Shown: in pieces, positions 1 through 8,792 of the stretch
How the letters are laid out: each line of letters starts with the position of its first letter
How positions within the stretch are numbered: position 1 is the stretch's first letter
NCBI GenBank assembly: GCA_019637445.1
Contig: JAHBVS010000001.1
Span: 124,001-188,000, forward strand
Direction of reading: 5' to 3'
From: Gemmatimonadaceae bacterium
GTDB taxonomy: Bacteria; Gemmatimonadota; Gemmatimonadetes; Gemmatimonadales; Gemmatimonadaceae
DNA: 64,000 nucleotides
The notes under the pieces: model-generated
Told to the model about the DNA's origin: nothing
Databases searched by the model: none
The model's input: the letters and a program-made list of their open reading frames with translations, nothing else
Translations under genes and position numbers: made by a program

Positions 1-21
1 TCCCGCATCCCAAGCTCGCCG

Positions 22-1137
22 TTATTTCACGAACTTGGACGCCTCGTGGTACTCCATCCCAAACGCCTCGGCCACGCCGGCGTAGGTCACCTTCCCCTCC
101 ACGACATTCAGCCCCTTGAGCAGCGCCGGATCCTCCTTCAGCGCCTGCTTCCAGCCCTTGTTGGCCAAGCGGAAGGCATAGGGGAAGGTCGCATTGGTCA
201 GGGCCAGCGTCGAGGTGCGCGGCACCCCGCCCGGCATGTTGGCCACGCCGTAGTGGATGATCCCGTCCACCGTGTAGACCGGGTTCTCGTGCGTGGTGGC
301 CTTGATGGTCTCTACACAGCCACCCTGGTCGATGGCCACGTCGACGATGACCGAGCCCGGCTGCATAAGCTTGAGGTCCTCGCGGCGAATCAGCTTGGGC
401 GCCTTCGCACCCGGCAGCAGCACGCCGCCGACCACGAGGTCGGCCGTCGAGATGGCCTCGAGGATGTTCGCGCGGTTCGAGAAGATCGTCTGCACGTTGG
501 CCGGCATCACGTCGTTTAGGTAGCGCAGGCGTGGCAGCGAGGTGTCGAGGATGATCACCTTGGCGCCCATGCCGGCGGCCATCTTGGCCGCGTTCACACC
601 GACCACGCCGCCACCGATGACCACCACCTTCGCCGGCGCCACGCCCGGCACGCCACCCAGCAGCACGCCGCGGCCGCCATAGAGTTTCTCGAGGTACTTG
701 GCGCCTTCCTGCACCGCCATGCGGCCCGCCACCTCGGACATCGGCGTCAGCAGCGGCAGCTCGCGCGTCGAGAGCTCCACCGTCTCGTAGGCGATGCAGG
801 TCGCACCCGAGTCGATGTGCGCCTTCGTCAGCTCCTCATCGGCGGCGAAGTGGAAGTAGGTGAAGATGGTCTGCCCCTTCTTCATCCGCGGCCACTCGAC
901 CTTGATGGGCTCCTTGACCTTGATGATCATCTCGGCCGCTGCCCAGGTCTCGTCGGCGGTGGGGAGGATCTTCGCGCCGACCGCCGTATACTGCGCGTCG
1001 TCAAAGCCCGAGCCAAGGCCCGCGCCCTGCTCCACGTACACGGTATGGCCAGCCGCCACGAGCGCCTCGGCGCCAGCCGGCACCAGGGAGACGCGGTTCT
1101 CGTTGGTTTTGATTTCCTTCGGGACGCCGATTTTCAT
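22..1137 (-). CDS. ald: Alanine dehydrogenase
   Basis: Cytosolic NAD-dependent enzyme interconverting L-alanine and pyruvate plus ammonia. The 371-residue length is normal for the family. Visible: N-terminal [10 protein letters not shown], the substrate-binding Lys75 in VKEP and His96 in FTYFHF, the Rossmann loop GGGVVG at about 176-181, and DVAIDQGG and [10 protein letters not shown] near the C-terminus. The start is an ATG. It stands alone, followed upstream by an unusual heptamer-repeat intergenic region and the end of the M16 peptidase gene. No clear Shine-Dalgarno is seen. Identification is secure. Confidence 0.97.
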   Translation of the reverse strand: MKIGVPKEIKTNENRVSLVPAGAEALVAAGHTVYVEQGAGLGSGFDDAQYTAVGAKILPTADETWAAAEMIIKVKEPIKVEWPRMKKGQTIFTYFHFAADEELTKAHIDSGATCIAYETVELSTRELPLLTPMSEVAGRMAVQEGAKYLEKLYGGRGVLLGGVPGVAPAKVVVIGGGVVGVNAAKMAAGMGAKVIILDTSLPRLRYLNDVMPANVQTIFSNRANILEAISTADLVVGGVLLPGAKAPKLIRREDLKLMQPGSVIVDVAIDQGGCVETIKATTHENPVYTVDGIIHYGVANMPGGVPRTSTLALTNATFPYAFRLANKGWKQALKEDPALLKGLNVVEGKVTYAGVAEAFGMEYHEASKFVK

Positions 1138-1141
1138 AGGG

Positions 1142-1278
1142 CAGTTATGAGTTGTAAGTCATGAGTTGTAAGTCCCCGCATCCCGCATCTTCCCGCATTC
1201 GCCGTGTCACTCACCACTTACAACTCACAACTCACAACTGCAGTTGTAAGTACTAAGTGGTAGGTCATAAGCTGAGAG
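1142..1278. repeat. Heptamer-based inverted repeat element, copy 1
   Basis: Between ald and the M16 peptidase gene. The left arm (1142-1173) repeats ATGAGTTGTAAGT with a 14-base period. The right arm (1207-1240) carries ACAACTC units with a 7-base period and is roughly its reverse complement. A third stretch (1241-1278) again resembles the left arm. The spacer holds three CCCGCAT-like words, also present at the extreme left of the window. The arms could form a long hairpin in RNA or DNA. A related element lies at 16148-16231. Confidence 0.75.
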
Positions 1279-1284
1279 CAACAA

Positions 1285-2553
1285 CTAGCCTGGCCCAAGC
1301 CGAACCACCGTCTGCAGATCCTGCCTGTAGAAATCCTGGCACACCTCCGCCACATCCCCGGCAGTGATCGCATCCACTCGCGCCAACACCGCATCCAACG
1401 GCTTGTAGGGCTCATCATACAGCTCCACCGCCGCCGCGCGGTACATCCGGGCCCCCACGCTCTCCATGGACAGCGTGATCTGCCCCTTCAACTGCTGCTT
1501 GCCCATCGCCAGCTCCTCGGCTGACAACCCGGCAAGGTTCAGCAACGCCAACTCACTCTGGACCGCCTCAACGGCATCGTCCACACGTTCCGGCGCGCAT
1601 CCAAGATAGATGCCCTGGGACCCCGCCGTCACGTGGTAGCTCTGGAAGCTGTGCACACTGTAGGCCAGGCCCAGCTCCTCGCGGACTTTCTGGAAGAGCC
1701 GTGAGCTCATTCCGCCACCAAACAGCGTGTTCACCAACTGCAGCGCGTGCCGCCGCTCATCGGAGTGCGGCACGGTGATGTTGCCCATCACCAGATGCGT
1801 CTGGTGGATGTCGCGAATCTCCTCGCGCTCGCTGGGCCTTGGCGTGATGGCGTGCGGCACCGGCATCGCCTCCAGCGCACCCTCGCCCTTCAGGTCCGCC
1901 CAGCCGGCCGAGGCGAGCACGGCCAGCAACTGGTCGTGCGTCACGTGCCCCGCCGCGGCCACCACCACGCGCTCCGGACGGTAGGCCCGGCGATGCAGCG
2001 CGCGCAGGTCATCCACCGTGAGCTGCTCCACCGTGTCCGGTGTGCCCAGGATGGAGTACCCATACGGATGCGAGCCCCACATCGTCTCGCCGTGGATCTC
2101 GAAGACGATGTCGTCCGGCGTGTCCTCGACCATCGAGATTTCCTCGAGGATCACCCCGCGCTCCAGCTCCAAATCGCTCTCGCGCAACTGAGGCCGGAAC
2201 ATCAGGTCGAACATCACGTCGGCGGCCTGCGGCAGGTGCTCGTCGAGCACCCGCGCCTGGTAGGACGTGTGCTCGCGCGCCGTGTACGCGTCGAGCGAGC
2301 CGCCCAGCGACTCCAGCGCCAGCGCGATGTCCTTGGCCGAACGGCGTTCGCTGCCCTTGAACACCATGTGCTCAAGGAAATGGGACACGCCCATCTTCTC
2401 GCGCGACTCGTGCAGCGAGGCCGCACGCACCCAGGCCCCCAACGCAACCGACCGTACTCCCGGCATGAACTCCGAGAGTACGGTCAGTCCGTTCGGGAGG
2501 ACGGTCCGCTGCACGCCCCGCTCAGGGGCGACTGCCACGGACGCCTCGCTCAC
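1285..2553 (-). CDS. M16 family zinc peptidase (processing-protease type)
   Basis: Zinc metallopeptidase of the insulinase/mitochondrial processing peptidase family. The inverted zinc motif HFLEH is at residues 58-62, with the distal acidic ligand in the LEEIS region near 137. A second M16 domain fills the C-terminal half; 422 residues is typical for the bacterial single-chain form. It starts with GTG overlapping the pnp stop as GTGA, so it is probably translated by coupling. An M16 gene next to pnp is also found in Bacillus, which supports orthology with that group. The substrate is unknown. Confidence 0.93.
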   Translation of the reverse strand: MSEASVAVAPERGVQRTVLPNGLTVLSEFMPGVRSVALGAWVRAASLHESREKMGVSHFLEHMVFKGSERRSAKDIALALESLGGSLDAYTAREHTSYQARVLDEHLPQAADVMFDLMFRPQLRESDLELERGVILEEISMVEDTPDDIVFEIHGETMWGSHPYGYSILGTPDTVEQLTVDDLRALHRRAYRPERVVVAAAGHVTHDQLLAVLASAGWADLKGEGALEAMPVPHAITPRPSEREEIRDIHQTHLVMGNITVPHSDERRHALQLVNTLFGGGMSSRLFQKVREELGLAYSVHSFQSYHVTAGSQGIYLGCAPERVDDAVEAVQSELALLNLAGLSAEELAMGKQQLKGQITLSMESVGARMYRAAAVELYDEPYKPLDAVLARVDAITAGDVAEVCQDFYRQDLQTVVRLGPG

Positions 2554-4778
2554 TCGCGCCCGCGACCTCCGCGGCCGCCACGCCCACCGCGATCGCCACG
2601 GGGACGGTCGCTACGCGGACGTTCGCTGCGCTCGCCACCCTCGCCGTTGCCCGACGAGGCCTCGCCCTCGGCAGCAGCCTCCGCGCCCTCCGGCTTCGGC
2701 ATCAGCGCCTTCATGGACAGGCGCAGACGGCCACGCTCGTCGCGGTCGATCAGCTTCACCGTGACGGACTCGCCCTTCTTGACGATGTCCTCCGGCTTCT
2801 CGACGCGGTGGTGGCGCATCTCGGAGACGTGCAGCAGGGCCTCGGTGCCCGGCATGATCTCGATGAAGGCACCGAAGGCCGTCACCGACTTCACCGTGCC
2901 CTGGTAGGTCTCGCCCACCACCGGCTCGGCCGTGATGGCCTGCACCATCTGGCGCGCACGCTCCATCGCCTCGCCGCCCACGGCGGCGATCGTGACCAGA
3001 CCCGAGTCGTCCACCGTGAGCTCGGCGCCCGTCTCGTCCTGGATTCCGCGGATCGTCTTGCCCTTCGGACCGATCAGGTCGCCGATCTTCTCGGGGTTGA
3101 TCGTCATCGTGACGATGCGCGGCGCCCACGGCGACAGGTCCGGACGGACCGTCGGCAGCGCCTTGTTCATCTCACCGAGGATGTGCAGGCGGCCTTCACG
3201 CGCCTGCGCCAACGCCTCGGTCATGATCTTGAGGTCGAGACCCTGGATCTTGATGTCCATCTGGATGGACGTGATGCCGGTCTCGGTGCCCGCGACCTTG
3301 AAGTCCATGTCGCCGAGGTGGTCCTCGGTGCCCAGGATGTCCGTGAGGATCGCGTACTTCTTGCCTTCCTTGATCAGGCCCATCGCCACGCCGGCCACCG
3401 GCGCCTTGAGCGGGATGCCGGCGTCGAAGCAGGCCAGCGAACCACCGCAGATGGAGGCCATCGAGGAGCTGCCGTTCGACTCGAGGATCTCGGACACGAT
3501 GCGGATCGTGTACGGGAACTCCTCAAAGGCCGGCAACACGCCCTGGATGGCGCGCTCGGCGAGCGCACCGTGACCGATCTCGCGACGGCCGGTGCCGCGC
3601 ATCGGCTTGGCCTCGCCCGTGGAGAACGGCGGGAAGTTGTAGTGCAGCATGAACGACTTGGTCGTCTCCTTGGCGTCGTCGATGTTGTCCATGCGCTGGA
3701 CGTCATTGGCGGTGCCGAGGGTGGCGACGACGAGGGCCTGCGTCTGGCCGCGCGTGAAGAGCGCGGAGCCGTGGGTACGCGGCAGGACCGAGGTGTCGAT
3801 CGAGATGTCGCGCACGACGTTCGGCTTGCGGCCGTCGACACGGAGGCCGGTGTCGAGCACCTGCGCGCGCAGCGCGTTGTACTCGATGTCGCCGACGATG
3901 TTGCCGACGAGGCCGTGGTGCGCGGGGTCGAGGACCTCGACCATCTCCGCCTTCACCTCGTCCTTCACCTTCTCGACGGCCTGGATGCGCGTGGCCTTGT
4001 CCTTCTGGTTGATCGCGGCCTCGATGCGCTTCTCGGCGGCCTTCGTGACCGTCTTGCGCACGTCGTCGGGGATCTCCGTGCCGGCCCACTCCATCTTGTC
4101 CTTCGTGCCGGCCTTCTTGAGGAGCTCCTCCTGCATGGCGACGATCTCGCCGATGCCCTTCTGGGCGACCTTGAGGGCCTCGACGACGTCGTCCTCGGAG
4201 ACCTCGAGCGCGCCGCCCTCGACCATCATGATCGAGTCGGCCGAGCCGGCGACCACCATGTCGATGTCGGAGAACTCGAGCGCCTGGAAGGTCGGGTTGA
4301 GCACCCACTTGCCCTCAACGCGGCCCACGCGGACGCCGGCGATCGGGCCGGCCCAGGGGATGTGGCTCGAGGCCAGCGCGTAGGACGTGGCGATCAGGCC
4401 GAGCACGTCGTGGTCATTCTCCTGGTCCGCGGACAGGACGTAGATGACGACCTGGACTTCGTTCTGGAAGCCTTCCGGGAACAGCGGGCGGATGGACCGG
4501 TCGATGATGCGGCAGGAGAGGATCTCCTCGTCGCGGGGCCGGCCTTCGCGCTTGATGAAGCCACCGGGGATCTTGCCCGAGGCGTACATCTTTTCCTTGT
4601 ACTCGACGGTGAGCGGGAAGAAGGGCAGCGGGCTCTTCTTGTTGCTCACGGTGACGCTGGCGAGCAGGACGGTCTCGCCGTAGGTCACGAGGGCGGACCC
4701 GGCGGCCTGCTTGGCCATGCGCCCGGTCTCAATGGTGAGGGGGCGGCCAGCGAAGGTCCGCTCGATACGATGCATCAT
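2550..4778 (-). CDS. pnp: Polynucleotide phosphorylase
   Basis: 3'-5' exoribonuclease and polymerase of the RNA degradation machinery, 742 residues. Two RNase PH-like halves are separated by a helical segment. They are followed by a KH domain containing GDLIGPKGKTIRGI and an S1 domain containing GTVKSVTAFGAFIEI. The C-terminus carries an extra tail rich in Arg, Gly and Asp ending RGGRGGRGRE, which resembles RG-rich RNA-binding tails. It lies downstream of rpsO, as in many bacteria, with a strong hairpin between the two genes. Its stop overlaps the start of the M16 gene. Confidence 0.98.
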   Translation of the reverse strand: MMHRIERTFAGRPLTIETGRMAKQAAGSALVTYGETVLLASVTVSNKKSPLPFFPLTVEYKEKMYASGKIPGGFIKREGRPRDEEILSCRIIDRSIRPLFPEGFQNEVQVVIYVLSADQENDHDVLGLIATSYALASSHIPWAGPIAGVRVGRVEGKWVLNPTFQALEFSDIDMVVAGSADSIMMVEGGALEVSEDDVVEALKVAQKGIGEIVAMQEELLKKAGTKDKMEWAGTEIPDDVRKTVTKAAEKRIEAAINQKDKATRIQAVEKVKDEVKAEMVEVLDPAHHGLVGNIVGDIEYNALRAQVLDTGLRVDGRKPNVVRDISIDTSVLPRTHGSALFTRGQTQALVVATLGTANDVQRMDNIDDAKETTKSFMLHYNFPPFSTGEAKPMRGTGRREIGHGALAERAIQGVLPAFEEFPYTIRIVSEILESNGSSSMASICGGSLACFDAGIPLKAPVAGVAMGLIKEGKKYAILTDILGTEDHLGDMDFKVAGTETGITSIQMDIKIQGLDLKIMTEALAQAREGRLHILGEMNKALPTVRPDLSPWAPRIVTMTINPEKIGDLIGPKGKTIRGIQDETGAELTVDDSGLVTIAAVGGEAMERARQMVQAITAEPVVGETYQGTVKSVTAFGAFIEIMPGTEALLHVSEMRHHRVEKPEDIVKKGESVTVKLIDRDERGRLRLSMKALMPKPEGAEAAAEGEASSGNGEGGERSERPRSDRPRGDRGGRGGRGGRGRE

Positions 4779-4801
4779 TTCTGTTTTTTCTCTCTGCTGT
4801 G

Positions 4802-4842
4802 CACGAAGCGCGCGACCGCCGTATTGCGGTCGCGCGCTCGTG
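4802..4842 (-). other. Strong hairpin between rpsO and pnp
   Basis: A 12-bp perfect stem (4808-4819 with 4826-4837) around a 6-base loop is extended by five more pairs across a single bulged A at 4807. No U-tract follows on the transcribed strand, so it does not look like an intrinsic terminator. In Escherichia coli the rpsO-pnp spacer contains a hairpin cut by RNase III, which lets PNPase control its own mRNA. A similar role here is inference. Confidence 0.7.
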
Positions 4843-4853
4843 GGGGTGATGCG

Positions 4854-5114
4854 CTAGTAGCGCAGGCCGAGGTCCGCGACGATGCGGCGGTACTCTTCGA
4901 CGTTGGTCTTCTTGAGATAGTCGAGGAGGCGGCGGCGCTTGCCGACCATCTTGAGGAGGCCGCGACGGCCGTGATGGTCCTTGTGGTGCGCGCGGAAGTG
5001 CTCCGTGAGGTAGTTGATACGCTCAGTGAGGACCGCGATCTGCACCTGGGCCGAGCCCGTGTCGGTCTCGTGCTGGCGGTGCTTCTCGATCACCGCCGTC
5101 TTGACGAACGCCAT
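4854..5114 (-). CDS. rpsO: 30S ribosomal protein S15
   Basis: Small-subunit protein that binds 16S rRNA early in assembly. 86 residues, close to the usual 89. The family pattern is clear: [20 protein letters not shown], then [20 protein letters not shown]. An ATG start is preceded by AAGGA at good spacing. A promoter-like pair lies 58-88 bases upstream at 5172-5202. Followed by a hairpin and pnp, probably as one transcription unit. Confidence 0.98.
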   Translation of the reverse strand: MAFVKTAVIEKHRQHETDTGSAQVQIAVLTERINYLTEHFRAHHKDHHGRRGLLKMVGKRRRLLDYLKKTNVEEYRRIVADLGLRY

Positions 5115-5171
5115 CAGAAATCCTTGCCTGCGCTGCGCAGTGCTGTGTAAGCCTAAATCCTTGGTAGCACA

Positions 5172-5202
5172 GAAACTTAGGGTTGCTGGGCGGGGCTGTA
5201 AA
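5172..5202 (-). promoter_or_regulatory. Predicted rpsO promoter
   Basis: Reading the minus strand, TTTACA (5202-5197) is followed by exactly 17 bases and then TAAGTTTC (5179-5172). The same 17-bp spacing and TAnnYTT pattern recur before rplM, rpsA and tRNA-Gly. Predicted by eye; no transcript data. Confidence 0.55.
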
Positions 5203-5258
5203 GGGGGGACATGCTGGCCAAATCAGGCTGCCGCCTTCCCCCCGGAGGGCACCGGCAC

Positions 5259-5633
5259 TCAGCTGGCCCGGCGATACCGGACCCCGGGGAGGTCCTTGAA
5301 ATCGGCATCTTGGGTCCAGAGCGTGGCATCGTGCGCCTGGGCGGTGGCGTAGATCACGCTGTCGGCCAGCGGAAGCCGCCGCTCCACGCCAACGGTCGCA
5401 GCCGAGAGTGCCAGCGTGGAGTCGAGGTCGACAACGAGGCCCCGTTGCATAAGCGCGACCGCCTGCAGCGCCTCCCCCTTCCCGCGCTGCTGCAGGACCC
5501 GCCGGAACACCTCGTACAGCGTCAGCGAGGGCACCACCAAGGCGTCGAGCCGCTGAATCGCCGGGGCGAAGAAATCGGCGCCTGGGCCGTCGGCGAAGTA
5601 CTCCAGCCAGCCCGACGAGTCGACGACGTTCAC
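5259..5633 (-). CDS. PIN-domain toxin, VapC-like
   Basis: Probable ribonuclease toxin of a type II toxin-antitoxin pair; 124 residues, normal for VapC. Acidic PIN residues are visible: Asp5 in MNVVDSSG, Glu41 in LYEVF, Asp91 in LADSVIYA and Asp109/Asp111 in TQDADF. The GTG start overlaps the antitoxin stop as GTGA, so the two are translationally coupled in the usual antitoxin-first order. The RNA target cannot be read from sequence. Confidence 0.9.
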   Translation of the reverse strand: MNVVDSSGWLEYFADGPGADFFAPAIQRLDALVVPSLTLYEVFRRVLQQRGKGEALQAVALMQRGLVVDLDSTLALSAATVGVERRLPLADSVIYATAQAHDATLWTQDADFKDLPGVRYRRAS

Positions 5634-5836
5634 ACGCGGTCCCGGTCCCGCGGAACATCAGTCGAAATGCCCTTCAGGAAGCCGCGCAGCTCCTTCGGCG
5701 CCCGCTGCGGGACGAGCTCCACCCGCCCCTCGTACTCGAAGGCCTGGATCTTCTGCCCTGGCTCGAGCCCGAGCGACTCGCGGATCTCACGAGGGATGAC
5801 GACCTGGAACTTCGGGGAAACGGTAACGACGGACAT
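5630..5836 (-). CDS. AbrB/MazE-like antitoxin (VapB type)
   Basis: A 68-residue swapped-hairpin DNA-binding protein. It opens VVTVSPKFQVVIPREIRES, the standard AbrB/SpoVT fold pattern, and the C-terminal half is the likely toxin-binding tail. ATG start with GGAGGA four bases upstream. It should neutralise the PIN toxin encoded immediately downstream and, as in the family, repress its own promoter through the large inverted repeat at 5850-5889. Confidence 0.9.
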   Translation of the reverse strand: MSVVTVSPKFQVVIPREIRESLGLEPGQKIQAFEYEGRVELVPQRAPKELRGFLKGISTDVPRDRDRV

Positions 5837-5849
5837 CGGTCCTCCGGGT

Positions 5850-5889
5850 CGTATTACGATAATGCTATCGATGGCACTATCGCAATACG
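5850..5889 (-). promoter_or_regulatory. Inverted-repeat operator and promoter of the toxin-antitoxin pair
   Basis: Two 16-base arms (5850-5865 and 5874-5889) match as inverted repeats at 14 of 16 positions around an 8-base centre. On the minus strand TTGCGA lies in one arm and TATCGT follows after 18 bases, so a promoter is embedded in the repeat. It sits just upstream of the antitoxin start. Binding by the antitoxin is inferred from the family's autoregulation. Confidence 0.7.
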
Positions 5890-5911
5890 CCGTTCTGCAA
5901 TCCCCATCGAA

Positions 5912-6874
5912 TCAACGCAACGCGACCTGGGAGGGCGGAACCCCAAACGCTCCGCGAAAGGCCGACGTCAGATGCGCGTGGCTACTGAATCCCAGGTCCA
6001 GCGCCAGAGACGAGAGATCACCGCGGTACTCGGCGAGTCGATGCAGGGCCTCCCGCAGCCGCAATGCACGCCGGTACCCGTGGACGGTTGTGCCCGTCGC
6101 GCGCCGGAACGTCCGACAGAGGTGGAAGGACGAGACGTCGAGTCGCTCGGCCAACTGGGCGATGCCCTGATTCTGCTCGAGATGCTTCGCCAACACCGCC
6201 TTGGCTGCTTCGGCGAGATCACGCTGCCTCGCCTTCCCCGTCGACCCATCCGCCGACCGCGTCCCGTCTTCTGATCGAGCCCCCACGTCTGCGGGGGTCG
6301 CGGTCGCCCGGTATGTGAGCGCGAGCGTCTCGCCGACGAGGCGCAAGGCCGTCTCCTCGAGTTCCATCGCCTCCGCTTCGCCAGAGGCCGCGCGTGCAAA
6401 GAGTGCACGCTGCGCGCGGTACAGTGAGCCTGGCACACTCGCACGACCGTGACGAAACGCGCGTGCCGCTCCGGCATCGGTCACCGAGTGCTCGCCGACG
6501 ATCTCGCGCGCCACGTGTTCGGGCAACGCAATCCAGTCGGTGACGTCGCCGGCCGAAGACACGGCACCGCGACTGTACTCGCGGCCCGGCGTGTGGAGCA
6601 CGGCCTGCGTGGAGTCCGAGACGAACGGTCGCTCCCCATCCCGCTCGATCCACACGGCGCTGCGCGGGAACGCCACGACGTGATTCCTGATGCGACCCGC
6701 GTCGCGAAAGCCCGGGAACTCGGGCGGGCAGCGGAACTCTCCGAGCAGCACGACGTCGGAAGCGAACCGTACCGTCTCACAGCCGGGTTCGACATCGACG
6801 TTGACCGCTGAGTCCGTCCGCGGAGTACGGGTCCGCGGCCCTGTGGCCGCGCGGGGCATCGAGAAGGCAGTCAC
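5912..6874 (-). CDS. AraC-family transcriptional regulator
   Basis: 320 residues. The C-terminal hundred residues form the double helix-turn-helix of AraC/XylS proteins: IAQLAERLDVSSFHLCRTF, then LSSLALDLGFSSHAHLTSAF and GVPPSQ. The N-terminal part resembles a cupin-like sensing domain, with an HxxGREY element near 110; its ligand is unknown. GTG start at 6874; an in-frame ATG at 6859 is an alternative. It has no obvious target gene beside it; the neighbours are a toxin-antitoxin pair and an FG-GAP protein. Confidence 0.88.
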   Translation of the reverse strand: MTAFSMPRAATGPRTRTPRTDSAVNVDVEPGCETVRFASDVVLLGEFRCPPEFPGFRDAGRIRNHVVAFPRSAVWIERDGERPFVSDSTQAVLHTPGREYSRGAVSSAGDVTDWIALPEHVAREIVGEHSVTDAGAARAFRHGRASVPGSLYRAQRALFARAASGEAEAMELEETALRLVGETLALTYRATATPADVGARSEDGTRSADGSTGKARQRDLAEAAKAVLAKHLEQNQGIAQLAERLDVSSFHLCRTFRRATGTTVHGYRRALRLREALHRLAEYRGDLSSLALDLGFSSHAHLTSAFRGAFGVPPSQVALR

Positions 6875-6932
6875 GCCCCCACACTACCCCACGTGCCGGC
6901 CCCGCTGTTTCAAAGCGCTCTTGGCGGTCGCC

Positions 6933-8642
6933 TCAGCGTCCGCTGATCACGTACATCCGCCCCGAGCGAAACCCATTGATGTTGCTCCAACTCGATGTGA
7001 CGAGCAGGTCGATGCTGCCATCGCCATCGACGTCGCCGACGCCCGTGGCATCGAAGCCAAGGGTCTCGCCCGGGACGCGGCCGGTGATGGTGCGCAGCAG
7101 CGAGCCGTCACGACCGGAATACAAATAGATCCGACCACCCGAAGGCGCCGCTCCGGCGTACTGCCAAGCACCGATCACCAGATCATCGTAGCCGTCGCCG
7201 TTCACGTCACCAATGTCCGCGGAGCCGATGCCGAAGCCGCTGCCCGCCGCCTCGCCGGTGATGGTGCGCAAGCGCCGACCGTCCGCACCCGAGTGCACGT
7301 AGATGCGTCCCGTCGAAGGACCCAGCGCAGAGTTGGGAAAGTCGCTGGCATAGATGTCGGGTGTGCCGTCACGGTCCACGTCGCCGACAACGGACGTGAA
7401 CATCGCGCCGAGCGCGGCACCCGTGGAGTCGGCGTCGATGGTGAAGCGTGGCGAACGCGCCGCCGCCGCGTACACGTAGACGCGGCCCGTGTTGTTTGCA
7501 CCTGCACCTGGCGCGCCGACGAGCAACGGCGTGGAGCGCCCCCCCTTCTTCCCCGCCACGATGCTTCCGAAGGCATCACCAGCCGCTTCGCCATCAAGAG
7601 TGTAGAGCAGCGCGCCGCTGCGCCCGCTAAACACGTGCACGCGCCCGGCACCCGGCGCGCTGCTAGTGGTCGCCGGCGCTCCCACCACCAGGTCGTCAAC
7701 GCCGTCGCCGTCCTGGTCGCCCGCCCCTGCGGCACTCTGGCCAAAGTTTCCACCCGAATCCGTAGGCGCGAGTGTGTGGAGCAACCGCCCATCGCGCCCC
7801 GAGTAGACGTAGGCCCGATTCCCACCGGGCGCACCCGCGATCACGTCGGGAATGCCATCGCCGTTCACGTCGCCGGCGCCTTCGAGTCCGGTGCCCAACT
7901 GCTCGTTGCCCTTGCCGCTAGCCTGCCAGAGCAGTCGACCGCTCCGGCCCGAGTACACGTAGATGCGGCCCGGCGCCTGCCCCGGACCGGTGGCGCCGTT
8001 GGTCGGCGCGGAGGTCACGATCTCACTCACTCCATCGCCATCCGCGTCACCAATGCCGCGTGCGATCCAACTGAACTGGTCGCCCTTCGCCTCACCCGCC
8101 CACTCGTGGATGATGCGCGCCGGTTCCACGAAGGGGCGCTCGAACTCCTCGGCGCGCCAGGGGAGGCGCGCCCAGCGCGCATCGGCCTTGAGCGACTCGA
8201 GCTGCGGCGCGTTGAGGACGTTGTCGATGTCGAAGGCCCCGCTGGCACGGAGGGTGTCGATCAACGCGAAGGCCGCGTCTGAGCGGCCGCGGCCGGCCTC
8301 CACCCACGCGGCGCGGAATCGTGCGGCGAGCCGAAACGGCTGCGGGCTGCGCACCTGCGCGTAGGTCGCAACTGCCTTGTCGGCGTCACCGGATGTGCGA
8401 TAGGCGTCGCCGAGGAGAAGCTGGGCCTGTGGCGCGTTGGGGCTACGCGCGAGGAAGGGCTCGAGGATGAGCACGACGCTGTCCGCGTGACCCGCCTGCA
8501 GCAGCGCCTGCGCGCGCTGGATCTCAGGTGGCGCACCGCCCGCAGCCTGCGCCGCAAGCTGGGATGTGCTCGCAACCAGTGCTAGCGTCGCCAGCCCCGT
8601 GGTCCAGGCGGTGATGGTGGGCGCAGCAAAGTTCAATCGCAT
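6933..8642 (-). CDS. Secreted FG-GAP (integrin alpha-like) repeat protein
   Basis: 569 residues. An N-terminal signal segment (hydrophobic residues about 10-30) is followed by a short TPR-like region (AQALLQAGHADSVVLILE and similar). Then come at least six FG-GAP repeats, each with a calcium-loop pattern such as GDADGDGVSE, GDVNGDGIPD, GDQDGDGVDD and GDVDRDGTPD, plus a recurring GRIYVYSGRSG element. Such repeats fold as a beta-propeller outside the cell and usually bind ligands or surfaces. ATG start at 8642. No partner gene is obvious; function unknown. Confidence 0.88.
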   Translation of the reverse strand: MRLNFAAPTITAWTTGLATLALVASTSQLAAQAAGGAPPEIQRAQALLQAGHADSVVLILEPFLARSPNAPQAQLLLGDAYRTSGDADKAVATYAQVRSPQPFRLAARFRAAWVEAGRGRSDAAFALIDTLRASGAFDIDNVLNAPQLESLKADARWARLPWRAEEFERPFVEPARIIHEWAGEAKGDQFSWIARGIGDADGDGVSEIVTSAPTNGATGPGQAPGRIYVYSGRSGRLLWQASGKGNEQLGTGLEGAGDVNGDGIPDVIAGAPGGNRAYVYSGRDGRLLHTLAPTDSGGNFGQSAAGAGDQDGDGVDDLVVGAPATTSSAPGAGRVHVFSGRSGALLYTLDGEAAGDAFGSIVAGKKGGRSTPLLVGAPGAGANNTGRVYVYAAAARSPRFTIDADSTGAALGAMFTSVVGDVDRDGTPDIYASDFPNSALGPSTGRIYVHSGADGRRLRTITGEAAGSGFGIGSADIGDVNGDGYDDLVIGAWQYAGAAPSGGRIYLYSGRDGSLLRTITGRVPGETLGFDATGVGDVDGDGSIDLLVTSSWSNINGFRSGRMYVISGR

Positions 8643-8792
8643 GGGCAGACTCAGCCTGATGGTTGAGAGAGGCAGCGGGGCGTCCCCGCAGCCTATGGGG
8701 CGGCCCAGAGCCTCGCTATCACCAGATTGCTCTCACGCGCGGTGGTAGTTCCTGCTGATTCCAACGGAGAGCCGGGCTGAGCGCCCGCCCGC

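Noticed and set aside
1142-1278. Possible CRISPR-like array
   Set aside because: Units are 7-14 bases and imperfect, arms are inverted, there are no spacers of uniform length and no cas genes.
2808-5150. Long plus-strand open frame of about 780 codons opposite pnp and rpsO
   Set aside because: It is the mirror of highly conserved pnp/rpsO coding sequence in a high-GC genome; its translation is His/Arg/Asp/Val-rich without any domain.
6690-8282. Plus-strand open frame opposite the FG-GAP gene
   Set aside because: Repetitive VHVDA-type composition mirrors the calcium-loop repeats on the other strand; no start signal or family.
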